Assembly: GCA_002369315.1 (NCBI GenBank)
Contig: DFDW01000004.1
Coordinates: 14,811 to 40,805 of the forward strand
Direction of reading: 5' to 3'
Source of the DNA: Ruminococcaceae bacterium UBA3818
GTDB lineage: Bacteria > Bacillota > Clostridia > Oscillospirales > Ruminococcaceae
Length of the DNA: 25,995 bases
Under the pieces are notes generated by a model. That model saw only the letters and a list, made by a program, of their open reading frames with translations, did no database searches and was not told the origin of the DNA. Both the position numbers and the translations under genes were made by a program. How positions within the stretch are numbered: position 1 is the stretch's first letter; each line of letters opens with the position of its first letter. This document shows positions 8,198-15,540 of this stretch, piece by piece.

Positions 8198-9151
8198 TTA
8201 CTGCTGCTCGATGGGGGCAGGCGTCTGGGAGAGGATCTCATAAAGGCACTCTGTTGCCGCCTCATCCGCCTGCCCCATCTGGTATCCGCGGCAGATGATG
8301 CGGTGAGTGGATACATCTACAAAGACCGCCTTTACATCATCCGGCAGAACATATTCCCGTCCGTCCATGGCAGCTTTTGCCTGGGAGGCGCGCATCAGCG
8401 CGATGACGCCGCGGGGGCTTATTCCCAGCCGGATCTTTTCATGACGGCGGGTGGCGCCAGCCAGCGATACCATATAGGCGGCTACCGGCTGGCTGACCCG
8501 TACCTGCGCCACCTGTTTCTGCGCTTCCAGGATGTCCTGCCCGGTACAGACAGGGCCCAGAAAATCCAGAGGAGACTGCAGCTGATAGGCGGTGAGCATC
8601 GCCCGCTCCTGCTGCGCGTCCGGATAGCCCAGAGAAATTTTCATGAAAAACCGGTCCAGCTGCGCCTCTGGCAGCGGGAAAGTCCCCTGGATTTCCACCG
8701 GGTTTTGGGTGGCGATCACCAAAAACGGCTGCGCCATGGGATAGGTCACACCGTCCACCGAGCACTGACGCTCCTCCATACACTCCAGCAGGCTGGACTG
8801 GGTGCGGGGAGTGGCACGGTTGATCTCATCGGCCAGCAGAATATTGGTGAAGATCGCGCCGGGCCGAAACTGGAACGCCTGCTCTTTTTGGTTGTAGTAA
8901 TTAATGCCGCTGAGTTCTGACGGAAGCAGATCCGGCGTAAACTGAATCCGCTTGAAACCGCAGTCCAACGAGCGGGCCAGAGCCTTGGCCAATGTGGTTT
9001 TGCCGGTGCCGGGAATGTCTTCCAGCAGGATGTGGCCACCGCTGTACAGGCAAAGCAGAATTTTTTCGATTTGTTCCTCCTTGCCCATGATTACTTTACT
9101 GATATTTTCTTTTAAAGCGGCGGTCAAACCGCACAGTTCAGCGGTATTCAT
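8198..9151 (-). CDS. MoxR-family AAA+ ATPase
   Basis: Cytosolic AAA+ ATPase, 317 residues. Walker A is IPGTGKTT (46-53), Walker B LLADEINRA (105-113), sensor 1 ATQNP (147-151), and the MoxR-typical GTFPLPEAQLDRF lies at 156-168. The frame extends 10 codons upstream, but AAAAGGAGG (9157-9166) lies inside that extension and at the right distance from the ATG at 9151, so the shorter form is chosen. First gene of a three-gene operon with DUF58 and DUF4129 proteins. MoxR proteins are thought to act as chaperone-like remodelers for partner complexes; the client here is unknown. Confidence 0.95.
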   Translation of the reverse strand: MNTAELCGLTAALKENISKVIMGKEEQIEKILLCLYSGGHILLEDIPGTGKTTLAKALARSLDCGFKRIQFTPDLLPSELSGINYYNQKEQAFQFRPGAIFTNILLADEINRATPRTQSSLLECMEERQCSVDGVTYPMAQPFLVIATQNPVEIQGTFPLPEAQLDRFFMKISLGYPDAQQERAMLTAYQLQSPLDFLGPVCTGQDILEAQKQVAQVRVSQPVAAYMVSLAGATRRHEKIRLGISPRGVIALMRASQAKAAMDGREYVLPDDVKAVFVDVSTHRIICRGYQMGQADEAATECLYEILSQTPAPIEQQ

Positions 9152-9294
9152 AAAAAGCCTCCTTTTTCGCATGGAAAACACATTTTAAAAAAAGCATAAC
9201 ACACGTCATCTTAAAATGCCAGTTTTTCAAAATGAGGGAAAATGGTTTTGTTGGATTTTACAAATTTTTCTGCTGGGCAACAGCAGTTTGGACA

Positions 9295-9319
9295 AAGAAA
9301 AACCCCGGCAAAGCCGGGG
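9295..9319 (-). terminator. Terminator after pyrG
   Basis: On the minus strand a 7-bp GC-only stem (CCCCGGC with GCCGGGG, 9303-9309 and 9313-9319) with a 3-nt loop is followed by TTTTTCTTT. It begins 11 nt after the pyrG stop and ends the purA-ANTAR-pyrG unit. The remaining 9152-9294 stretch upstream of moxR is AT-rich and must hold the moxR promoter, but no convincing -35/-10 pair was found. Confidence 0.92.
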
Positions 9320-9329
9320 CGGGAAAAGC

Positions 9330-10931
9330 TTATTTTTGTCTGTTTGCCGCTGCTTTGACGAATTCCCGAAACAGCGGGTGAGCGCGATTGGGCCGGGACT
9401 TGAATTCCGGATGGAACTGCACGCCGACGTAAAACGTGTCACGGGTGAGCTCCACCGCTTCGACCAGCCGGTTGTCCGGCGAGGTGCCAGAGAAAATCAT
9501 GCCATGCTGGCGAAAAACATCCCGGTAGCGGTTGTTGAATTCATATCGGTGGCGGTGGCGTTCCTGCACTTCGGCGCATCCGTAAGCCTGCTCCAGGAAA
9601 GTGCCGGGATAGATTTTGCAGGGATAAGCGCCGAGCCGCATGGTGCCGCCCTTGGGCAGGTTGCCTTGCTGATCGGGCATCAAATCGATGACAGGGTCCG
9701 GGCCGTCGGGCTTAAACTCACTGGAATCCGCTTCCGAAAGGCCTAGTACATTGCGGGCAAACTCAATTACCGCAATCTGCATGCCCAGGCAGATACCCAG
9801 ATAGGGGATATCGTGCTCCCGGGCGTATTTGGCGGCTACGATCTTTCCCTCAATGCCCCGCTGACCAAATCCGCCGGGGACCAGAATGCCATCGCAATCG
9901 GACAGATATTCGTCGGCGGTTTCGTCGGTGACCAGCTCGGATAACACCCATTTGATCTGGACCTCCGCTTCGTTTTCATAACCCGCGTGGTGCAGGGATT
10001 CGGCTACCGACAGGTATGCGTCGTGAAGTTGAACGTATTTGCCTACCAAAGCGATTTTAACCTTTTTATCGCAGCCGCGGACCCGGGCGAGCATCTGCAT
10101 CCATTCGGTCAAATCAGGAGCAGGGCAATCCAGGTTCAGTTCCCGGCAGACGATGTCCGAAAGGCCGTTTTGTTCCAGCATCAGGGGCGCTTCGTACAGT
10201 ACGGGGATGGTCCGGTTTTCGATCACACAGTCGATGGGAACGTTGCAGAACAGGGAAATTTTGCGTTTGATTTCATTTTCCAGCGGTTCGTTGCAGCGGG
10301 CGATGATGATATTGGGCATGATGCCCAGTCCCTGCAGTTCTCGCACCGAATGCTGGGTGGGTTTGGATTTGTGCTCGCCGGAGCTTTGGAGATACGGCAC
10401 CAGGGTGACATGCATAAACAGGCAGTTTTGACGTCCGACTTCCAAAGAGACCTGGCGGATCGCCTCCAGAAACGGTTGGCTTTCGATATCGCCGGTGGTG
10501 CCGCCGATCTCCGTGATGACCACATCCGCATCGGTCTTTTTCCCTACCGCGTAAATGAAATTTTTGATTTCGTTGGTGATATGCGGAATCACCTGGACGG
10601 TTTCGCCCAGATAGTCGCCGTTTCGTTCCTTGGTCAGCACGTTCCAGTACACCTTGCCGGTGGTCAGATTGGAAAACTTGTTTAAGTTTTCGTCGATAAA
10701 CCGTTCATAATGTCCTAAATCCAGATCGGTTTCAGCACCGTCCTCGGTGACGAATACTTCGCCGTGCTGATAGGGACTCATGGTGCCGGGGTCCACATTG
10801 ATGTACGGATCCAGCTTTTGGGCGGCAACTTTCAGGCCCCGTGATTTGAGAAGACGTCCCAGAGATGCTGCGGTAATGCCCTTGCCCAGGCCAGACACAA
10901 CACCGCCGGTTACAAAGATGTACTTAGTCAT
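9330..10931 (-). CDS. pyrG: CTP synthase (glutamine-hydrolysing)
   Basis: Converts UTP to CTP using ATP and the amide nitrogen of glutamine. The 533-residue length is typical. The N-terminal synthetase domain shows the nucleotide-binding GGVVSGLGKG (9-18), KLDPYINVDPGTMSPYQHGEVFV and the EIGGTTGDIE motif. The C-terminal class I glutamine amidotransferase domain shows the nucleophile Cys near residue 380 in LGICLGMQ and the H507/E509 pair in FHPEF. The start ATG follows AGGAAGGA. It lies 60 nt after the ANTAR gene with no terminator between, so it is probably cotranscribed with purA and the regulator. Its use of glutamine links it to the nearby glutamine synthetase gene. Confidence 0.98.
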   Translation of the reverse strand: MTKYIFVTGGVVSGLGKGITAASLGRLLKSRGLKVAAQKLDPYINVDPGTMSPYQHGEVFVTEDGAETDLDLGHYERFIDENLNKFSNLTTGKVYWNVLTKERNGDYLGETVQVIPHITNEIKNFIYAVGKKTDADVVITEIGGTTGDIESQPFLEAIRQVSLEVGRQNCLFMHVTLVPYLQSSGEHKSKPTQHSVRELQGLGIMPNIIIARCNEPLENEIKRKISLFCNVPIDCVIENRTIPVLYEAPLMLEQNGLSDIVCRELNLDCPAPDLTEWMQMLARVRGCDKKVKIALVGKYVQLHDAYLSVAESLHHAGYENEAEVQIKWVLSELVTDETADEYLSDCDGILVPGGFGQRGIEGKIVAAKYAREHDIPYLGICLGMQIAVIEFARNVLGLSEADSSEFKPDGPDPVIDLMPDQQGNLPKGGTMRLGAYPCKIYPGTFLEQAYGCAEVQERHRHRYEFNNRYRDVFRQHGMIFSGTSPDNRLVEAVELTRDTFYVGVQFHPEFKSRPNRAHPLFREFVKAAANRQK

Positions 10932-10991
10932 CGTTTTTCATTCCTTCCTGTGGGAGTTTATTTATTTTTTCTTTCTTACAGACACAAAAAA

Positions 10992-11561
10992 TTAAGATTC
11001 ATAGGTTTTCAGGATATTCAAAGCCACCTGCCGCCGGGTCAATCCCAGGTCCATTGCCTGTTTTTCGATATAGCGGTGGGCCTGCGGTTCCGTGAGCTTC
11101 AAATATTCGATCAGCACGGATTTTGCGCGGCTGACCAGTTTCAGTTCTTCCAGTTTGGAATGGAGCTTCCGGTTTTCCTGCAGGAGTTCTGATAAGCGCG
11201 CACCGGTGGAAAGCCCCAGATAGACCGACTGGATAAACAGCGGCTGGGACAGGGGTTTGGGCACTACCAGAATCCCATGGGCCCGGCAGCGTTCCAGCAG
11301 TTGCTGGGCCGAGTCCTGCGGGCATAAAAGAAGAATACCGCTGGAGGTGGACTGGGCCGCGTTCTTCACAAAAGCTTCCGTGTTTTCATCGTGAAAGGGC
11401 AGATTGACGATGACCAGACGGAAAACTTCCCGGGACAGAAGCTCCTGCGCTTGCTGCAATTGGGCAGCATGGATGATCTCGGCCTGCAAAAAGCCTGTCA
11501 GAAGCGTTTCCAGGGCCTGGGCGCTTTTCTCTTTTTCACAGACCAACAGGATGCGGTCCAT
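10992..11561 (-). CDS. ANTAR-domain RNA-binding regulator with degenerate receiver domain
   Basis: Antiterminator-type regulator, 189 residues. Residues 1-120 form a receiver-like domain in which the acidic pair is replaced by E9/E11 and the phosphorylatable Asp by N53 (VIVNLP), while the conserved Lys is kept (K102 in VPKP). A short coiled-coil stretch (about 115-135) leads to an ANTAR domain (about 126-187) with the diagnostic RAKSVLIEYLKLTEPQAHRYIEKQA pattern. The start at 11561 is chosen over a longer form because GGAAAGGAG precedes it. ANTAR proteins bind paired hairpins in leader RNAs and prevent termination, often for nitrogen genes. It lies between purA and pyrG and near a glutamine synthetase gene; its RNA targets here are inferred, not shown. 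Confidence 0.92.
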   Translation of the reverse strand: MDRILLVCEKEKSAQALETLLTGFLQAEIIHAAQLQQAQELLSREVFRLVIVNLPFHDENTEAFVKNAAQSTSSGILLLCPQDSAQQLLERCRAHGILVVPKPLSQPLFIQSVYLGLSTGARLSELLQENRKLHSKLEELKLVSRAKSVLIEYLKLTEPQAHRYIEKQAMDLGLTRRQVALNILKTYES

Positions 11562-11585
11562 ACCGTTTCTCCTTTCCAAACAGAT

Positions 11586-11619
11586 TTCGCCGGCGCTTTT
11601 TCATAAAATCGCCGGCGAA
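11586..11619. repeat. Perfect 10-bp inverted repeat between purA and the ANTAR gene
   Basis: TTCGCCGGCG (11586-11595) and CGCCGGCGAA (11610-11619) flank a 14-nt AT-rich loop. In the minus-strand transcript this hairpin lies 20 nt after the purA stop and about 9 nt before the ribosome site of the ANTAR gene. No U tract follows, so it is not an ordinary terminator. It may stabilise or process the message, or be a protein-binding RNA. Confidence 0.75.
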
Positions 11620-11638
11620 TGGAACCTTTCGGGTTGGG

Positions 11639-12913
11639 TCAATTCATTTCGATATAAGCGTCACGGTCAGGACCGACAGAGACATAGCGGATTTTGCAGC
11701 CCACGGCTTTTTCCAGATAAGCCACGTAATCAAGAGCTTCTTTGGGCAGGTCCTCTTTTTTGCGGCAGCCGCTGATATCGCAGTGCCAGCCAGGAACATA
11801 CTCGATGACCGGTTTTGCCTCGTTGAGATGGTCGCCGAAGGGGAATTCGTGGGTTATCGTGCCATTTACCTCATAAGCCGTGCAAACGGGGATTTTGTCC
11901 AGATAGGACAGGACATCCATTTTGGTCAGGGCCAGTTCGTCCGCACCCTGCATGCGGACGCCGTAGCGGGAGGCGACCACGTCAAAGGGACCGACCCGTC
12001 TGGGCCGTCCGGTGGCGGCACCGTATTCGCCGCCTGCTTCCCGCAGCTCTTCCGCTTCTTTTCCGAACATTTCGCAGGTGAAGGGGCCTTCTCCCACGCA
12101 GGAAGAATAGGCTTTCATAATACCGATGCACAAATCCAGCTTTTTGCCGGGAATACCGGCGCCGATGGGTGCGTAGGCGGAAATGGTGGAGGAAGAGGAA
12201 GTGAAGGGATAAATGCCGAAATCGATATCCCTAAGCGCGCCCAGCTGCGCCTCAAACATGACTTTTTTGCCTTTTTGGATCTGCTCTGTCAGATAAACGC
12301 CAAGATCGCAGACGTGGTCTTTCAACTGTCCGCCGTAGGTTTCCAGCCATCCGACGATCTCATCATAGGAGATGTGATCGGCTTTGTATCCGTCGTGGAT
12401 GAAAAGGTCTTTCCATTCCACAATGCCGCGCAGACGTTTTTTCATCGCCTCCGGGTAGAGCAGATCGCCCATGCGGATACATTTTTTCAGATACTTGTCC
12501 CCGTATACCGGCGCAATGCCCCGGCGGGTGGAGCCGTATTTGGCGTCGCCCAGGCGGTCCTCCTCCAGTCCGTCCTGCTGCACATGATAGGGCAGGCAGA
12601 TGATCGCGCGGTCGCTGATCTTTAAATTATCCGGGGTAATGCGGATACCTGCCTGGCGCAGCCGGTCGATCTCGCCGCACAGGTGCTGCAGATCGATGAC
12701 CATACCGGGGCCCATGACGTTGACCACGTCCGGACGCAGAATGCCGGAAGGAAGCAGATTCAGAATAAATTTGCCCAGATGGTTTTGCACCGTATGACCG
12801 GCGTTGTTGCCACCTTGATAGCGGGCGACGATATCATAATTTTCCGAGAGAAGGTCCACCATACGGCCTTTGCCCTCGTCTCCCCAGTTGATACCAACGA
12901 TTGCTGTTAACAT
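11639..12913 (-). CDS. purA: Adenylosuccinate synthetase
   Basis: GTP-dependent enzyme joining IMP and aspartate in the first step from IMP to AMP; cytosolic. The 424-residue length is normal. Signature motifs: GINWGDEGKGRMVD near the N-terminus (Asp and Lys of the active site; many family members have GxQWGDEGKGK), GGNNAGHT for IMP binding, GSTRRGIAP, and TGRPRRVGPFD in the C-terminal half. The frame is open 8 codons upstream, but GGAG (12925-12922) sits 8 nt before the ATG at 12913, so that start is chosen. First gene of a unit with the ANTAR regulator and pyrG. A strong promoter and a terminator-like hairpin precede it. Confidence 0.97.
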   Translation of the reverse strand: MLTAIVGINWGDEGKGRMVDLLSENYDIVARYQGGNNAGHTVQNHLGKFILNLLPSGILRPDVVNVMGPGMVIDLQHLCGEIDRLRQAGIRITPDNLKISDRAIICLPYHVQQDGLEEDRLGDAKYGSTRRGIAPVYGDKYLKKCIRMGDLLYPEAMKKRLRGIVEWKDLFIHDGYKADHISYDEIVGWLETYGGQLKDHVCDLGVYLTEQIQKGKKVMFEAQLGALRDIDFGIYPFTSSSSTISAYAPIGAGIPGKKLDLCIGIMKAYSSCVGEGPFTCEMFGKEAEELREAGGEYGAATGRPRRVGPFDVVASRYGVRMQGADELALTKMDVLSYLDKIPVCTAYEVNGTITHEFPFGDHLNEAKPVIEYVPGWHCDISGCRKKEDLPKEALDYVAYLEKAVGCKIRYVSVGPDRDAYIEMN

Positions 12914-12930
12914 AAACGCTTCTCCGTTCT

Positions 12931-12943
12931 GCCGCAATGCGGC
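12931..12943 (-). other. Small hairpin just before the purA ribosome site
   Basis: In the transcript, GCCGC and GCGGC pair around a 3-nt loop (ATT) and end 5 nt before the GGAG of purA. It could affect ribosome access. It is separate from the large upstream hairpin. Confidence 0.5.
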
Positions 12944-12975
12944 GAAATATCTTGGATGGATTTCAAAACCCCCAT

Positions 12976-13036
12976 AAAAAGAGTGAAGGTGCCCGGAAAG
13001 CGGCGTCCCAATGCTGCCGTTTCCTGAACACCGTCA
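12976..13036 (-). terminator. Terminator-like hairpin in the purA leader (candidate attenuator)
   Basis: Read on the minus strand, GGTGTTC (13032-13026) pairs with GGGCACC (12994-12988); inside it GGAAA-CGGC (13024-13016) pairs with GCCG-C-TTTCC (13004-12995) with one bulge and an 11-nt loop. TGA/TCA can extend the base past one mismatch. CTCTTTTT follows. The structure starts about 8 nt after the predicted purA start, so full-length purA message requires read-through or an alternative fold. Pairing is seen directly; the regulatory role is inference. Confidence 0.75.
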
Positions 13037-13048
13037 TTCAACGTTACT

Positions 13049-13077
13049 ATTATAGAGAATGGCTATGGGGATGTCAA
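13049..13077 (-). promoter_or_regulatory. purA: Consensus sigma-A promoter of purA
   Basis: Minus strand: perfect TTGACA (13077-13072), 17-bp spacer and perfect TATAAT (13054-13049). Predicted start near 13043, giving a leader of about 130 nt before the purA ATG. A promoter this strong fits control after initiation. Confidence 0.93.
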
Positions 13078-13192
13078 GAAAAAAACCGAAGATTGTATAC
13101 AAAAATTTCATTCGGATAAAAAGCCGGAAAATGAAAAAAACAGGTGGACAAAAGAAAATTTTTATGAAAAAACACAAATTTATTTTGATGGG

Positions 13193-13222
13193 TTGACAAA
13201 TGCTTTTGTCCCGGATTATAAT
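13193..13222 (+). promoter_or_regulatory. Consensus sigma-A promoter of the glutamine synthetase III gene
   Basis: Perfect TTGACA (13193-13198), 18-bp spacer and perfect TATAAT (13217-13222). Predicted start near 13229, about 190 nt before the coding start. It is divergent from the equally strong purA promoter about 115 bp away; the AT-rich DNA between them shows no gene. Confidence 0.93.
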
Positions 13223-13245
13223 GCGAACATCAGGAAAACGGCAAA

Positions 13246-13284
13246 GGCGCTGTGGACAAAAAGTCCATGGTGCCTCTTTTTTTT
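13246..13284 (+). terminator. Intrinsic terminator in the glutamine synthetase leader (candidate attenuator)
   Basis: A 12-bp stem (13246-13257 with 13263-13274, three G-U pairs in RNA) with an AAAAA loop is followed by TC and eight T (13277-13284). It has all marks of a rho-independent terminator and lies only about 18 nt after the predicted start and before the coding region. A terminated product would be about 56 nt. No U tract exists in the opposite direction, so it acts on the plus strand. Confidence 0.88.
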
Positions 13285-13372
13285 GGCATTTTGATTTCTG
13301 AACCGGAACAGGAGTTCCCATCGCGGACGACAAGCCGGTTTTGCCGCAAGAAATGCCGCTGGGAAGCCCTGC
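13285..13372 (+). other. Structured leader region upstream of glutamine synthetase III
   Basis: Downstream of the attenuator, GGCATTT (13285-13291) can pair with AAATGCC (13351-13357), enclosing a hairpin GGAAC/GTTCC (13305-13318) and a GCGG/CCGC pairing (13323-13326 with 13344-13347). An alternative is AACCGG (13301-13306) with CCGGTT (13335-13340). A further hairpin GGG/CCC closed by GC/GC lies at 13358-13372. I do not recognise a known riboswitch class. Mutually exclusive pairings suggest switching, but this needs covariation support. Confidence 0.45.
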
Positions 13373-13423
13373 GCTGTTTTCACCATGAAAAACCATATTG
13401 GTCTGCAATAGGAGGTAATGATG

Positions 13424-15511
13424 ATGAAAGAGATCCCTGAAATGTTTGGCAGCCTGGTATTCGGCGATACGGCAATGCGTCAGCGCCTGCCAAAAGAAAC
13501 TTACAAAGCCCTGAACCGCACCATCGCCCAGGGGCGCAGCCTGGACCCGTCGGTAGCCAATGTGGTGGCCAATGCCATGAAGGATTGGGCAATTGAAAAG
13601 GGCGCTACCCATTTTACACACTGGTTCCAGCCCATGACCGGCGTGACGGCGGAAAAACACGACAGCTTTATCTCTCCGACGAGCGACGGCCGGGTGATTA
13701 TGGAATTTTCCGGGAAAGAACTGATCAAAGGAGAGCCGGACGCGTCCAGCTTCCCCTCCGGCGGTCTGCGCGCAACCTTTGAGGCGCGGGGATATACCGC
13801 TTGGGACCCGACCTCTTACGCTTTTATCAAAGACAATACCTTGTGTATCCCTACGGCTTTTTCCGCTTATACCGGTGAGGCGCTGGATGAAAAGACTCCG
13901 CTTTTGCGGTCGATGGAAGCAATCAACAAACAAGCGCTGCGGATTTTGAAGCTGTTTGGTCATACGGAAGTGACCCGCGTGCTGACCAGCATTGGCTGTG
14001 AGCAGGAATATTTTCTGGTAGATCAGGACCTGTATGAAAAAAGAAAAGATCTGCGCTTTACCGGCCGTACCCTGTTCGGCGCGAAACCGCCCAAGGGACA
14101 AGAATTAGATGACCACTATTTTGGAGCGATCAAGACTCGCGTCAAAGCGTTTATGGAAGATTTGGACGATGAGTTGTGGAAACTGGGTATTACTGCCAAG
14201 ACCGAGCATAAAGAAGTCGCACCCGGGCAGCATGAGCTGGCGCCGGTCTACACCACCAGCAACATCGCGGCGGATCAAAACCAGCTGACGATGGAAATGA
14301 TGAAAAAAGTGGCGGAACGCCACGGCCTGGTCTGCCTGCTGCATGAAAAGCCTTTCGCGGGCATCAACGGTTCCGGTAAACACAACAACTGGTCGATTAC
14401 CACAAACACGGGGATCAACCTGCTCGACCCAACCGATGAACCCAACCGCAACACCATGTTCCTGCTGTTTTTGTGTGCGGTGATCAAAGCGGTCGACGAA
14501 CACCAGGATCTGCTTAGGATCTCGGTGGCCAGCGCGGCCAACGACCACCGGCTGGGCGCAAACGAAGCGCCGCCCGCCATTGTTTCCATGTATCTGGGCG
14601 ACGAGTTGATGGCAGTTTTGGATGCAATCGAAAATGATAAAACCTACGAAAAGGCAGATTCCGGGCTGCTGCGGTACGCGCATGTGCTGCCGCGGCTGGC
14701 CAAAGACGCCACCGACCGCAACCGCACCTCTCCTTTTGCGTTCACCGGCAATAAATTTGAATTCCGTATGCTGGGGTCCGCCCAATCGGTATCCGAGCCG
14801 AACACGGTGCTCAACACCATTGTTGCCGAGGCGCTGGATGTGTTTGCCGACGAACTGGAAAAAGCAGGTGATCTGGAGGGAGCCGTCCACGCCTTAATCC
14901 AGAAGACGATGAAAGAACACAAGAGAATCATCTTTAACGGAGATGGATACGCCGCAGCCTGGCAGGAAGAAGCCGAAAAAAGAGGACTGCTGAACCTGAA
15001 ATCTACGCCGGACGCGCTTGCCCATCTGGCGGATGAAAAGAATGTAAAGCTGTTCGAGAAATATCGTATTTTTACCGAGACAGAGGTCCATTCCCGTTAT
15101 GAAATCAAAATGGAAGGCTACTGCAAGGTGATCGGGATTGAAGCGCTGACCATGCTGGAATTGACCCGGAAACAGATCCTGCCGTCGGTAAGCGCGTATG
15201 TGAAAGAACTCAGCGAGGCGGTCATTGCGAAAAAAGCCGCCTGTCCGGCTGCTTCCTGTGAGATGGAGGCCGCGATCATTGAAAAGCTGTCTTCCTTGAG
15301 CGCGTCGTTGTTCGGCAAGGCAAACACCCTGGATGAAGCGCTGCTGGGGGCTAAAAATTTCGAGAAGATCGGAGAGTGCGCCGCATACTACCACGATACG
15401 ATCTTTGCTTCTATGCAGGAACTGCGCGCGGTAGCGGACGAGTTGGAACTCAACACAGCGGAAAGATACTGGCCGTTCCCGACCTACGGAGATATGCTGT
15501 TCAGCATCTGA
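13424..15511 (+). CDS. glnN: Glutamine synthetase type III
   Basis: ATP-dependent synthesis of glutamine from glutamate and ammonia. About 695 residues, the size of the GSIII class and far longer than GSI. GSIII features: an N-terminal FGSLVFGD region, the catalytic-domain motifs GCEQEYFLVD, VAPGQHELAPVY, GINGSGKHNNWS (ATP/glutamate region) and ANDHRLGANEAPPAI, and NRTSPFAFTGNKFEFRMLGS. Three in-frame ATGs stand at 13418, 13421 and 13424; AGGAGG (13410-13415) is 8 nt before the third, which is therefore preferred. It has its own strong promoter, an early terminator in its leader, and lies divergent from purA-ANTAR-pyrG. A terminator follows the stop codon. Confidence 0.97.
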   Translation: MKEIPEMFGSLVFGDTAMRQRLPKETYKALNRTIAQGRSLDPSVANVVANAMKDWAIEKGATHFTHWFQPMTGVTAEKHDSFISPTSDGRVIMEFSGKELIKGEPDASSFPSGGLRATFEARGYTAWDPTSYAFIKDNTLCIPTAFSAYTGEALDEKTPLLRSMEAINKQALRILKLFGHTEVTRVLTSIGCEQEYFLVDQDLYEKRKDLRFTGRTLFGAKPPKGQELDDHYFGAIKTRVKAFMEDLDDELWKLGITAKTEHKEVAPGQHELAPVYTTSNIAADQNQLTMEMMKKVAERHGLVCLLHEKPFAGINGSGKHNNWSITTNTGINLLDPTDEPNRNTMFLLFLCAVIKAVDEHQDLLRISVASAANDHRLGANEAPPAIVSMYLGDELMAVLDAIENDKTYEKADSGLLRYAHVLPRLAKDATDRNRTSPFAFTGNKFEFRMLGSAQSVSEPNTVLNTIVAEALDVFADELEKAGDLEGAVHALIQKTMKEHKRIIFNGDGYAAAWQEEAEKRGLLNLKSTPDALAHLADEKNVKLFEKYRIFTETEVHSRYEIKMEGYCKVIGIEALTMLELTRKQILPSVSAYVKELSEAVIAKKAACPAASCEMEAAIIEKLSSLSASLFGKANTLDEALLGAKNFEKIGECAAYYHDTIFASMQELRAVADELELNTAERYWPFPTYGDMLFSI

Positions 15512-15540
15512 CCGGTTTTAAACACGCTTTGATGCAAAAA

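Noticed and set aside
10914..10937. Tiny frame MKND overlapping the pyrG start
   Set aside because: The possible ribosome site would be immediately adjacent to its ATG, too close to work, so the pyrG ATG is the better start.
13223..13372. Canonical ANTAR dual hexaloop motif (A at loop position 1, G at position 4)
   Set aside because: I searched the glnN and purA leaders by eye. The stems found have 5-, 11-, 4- or 3-nt loops; the only reading as a hexaloop, at 13305-13318, has C at position 1. The canonical motif is not claimed.
13034..14101. Minus-strand open frame spanning the purA/glnN promoters and the glnN 5' part
   Set aside because: It would cross two consensus promoters and overlap well-supported glnN; no domain is seen.
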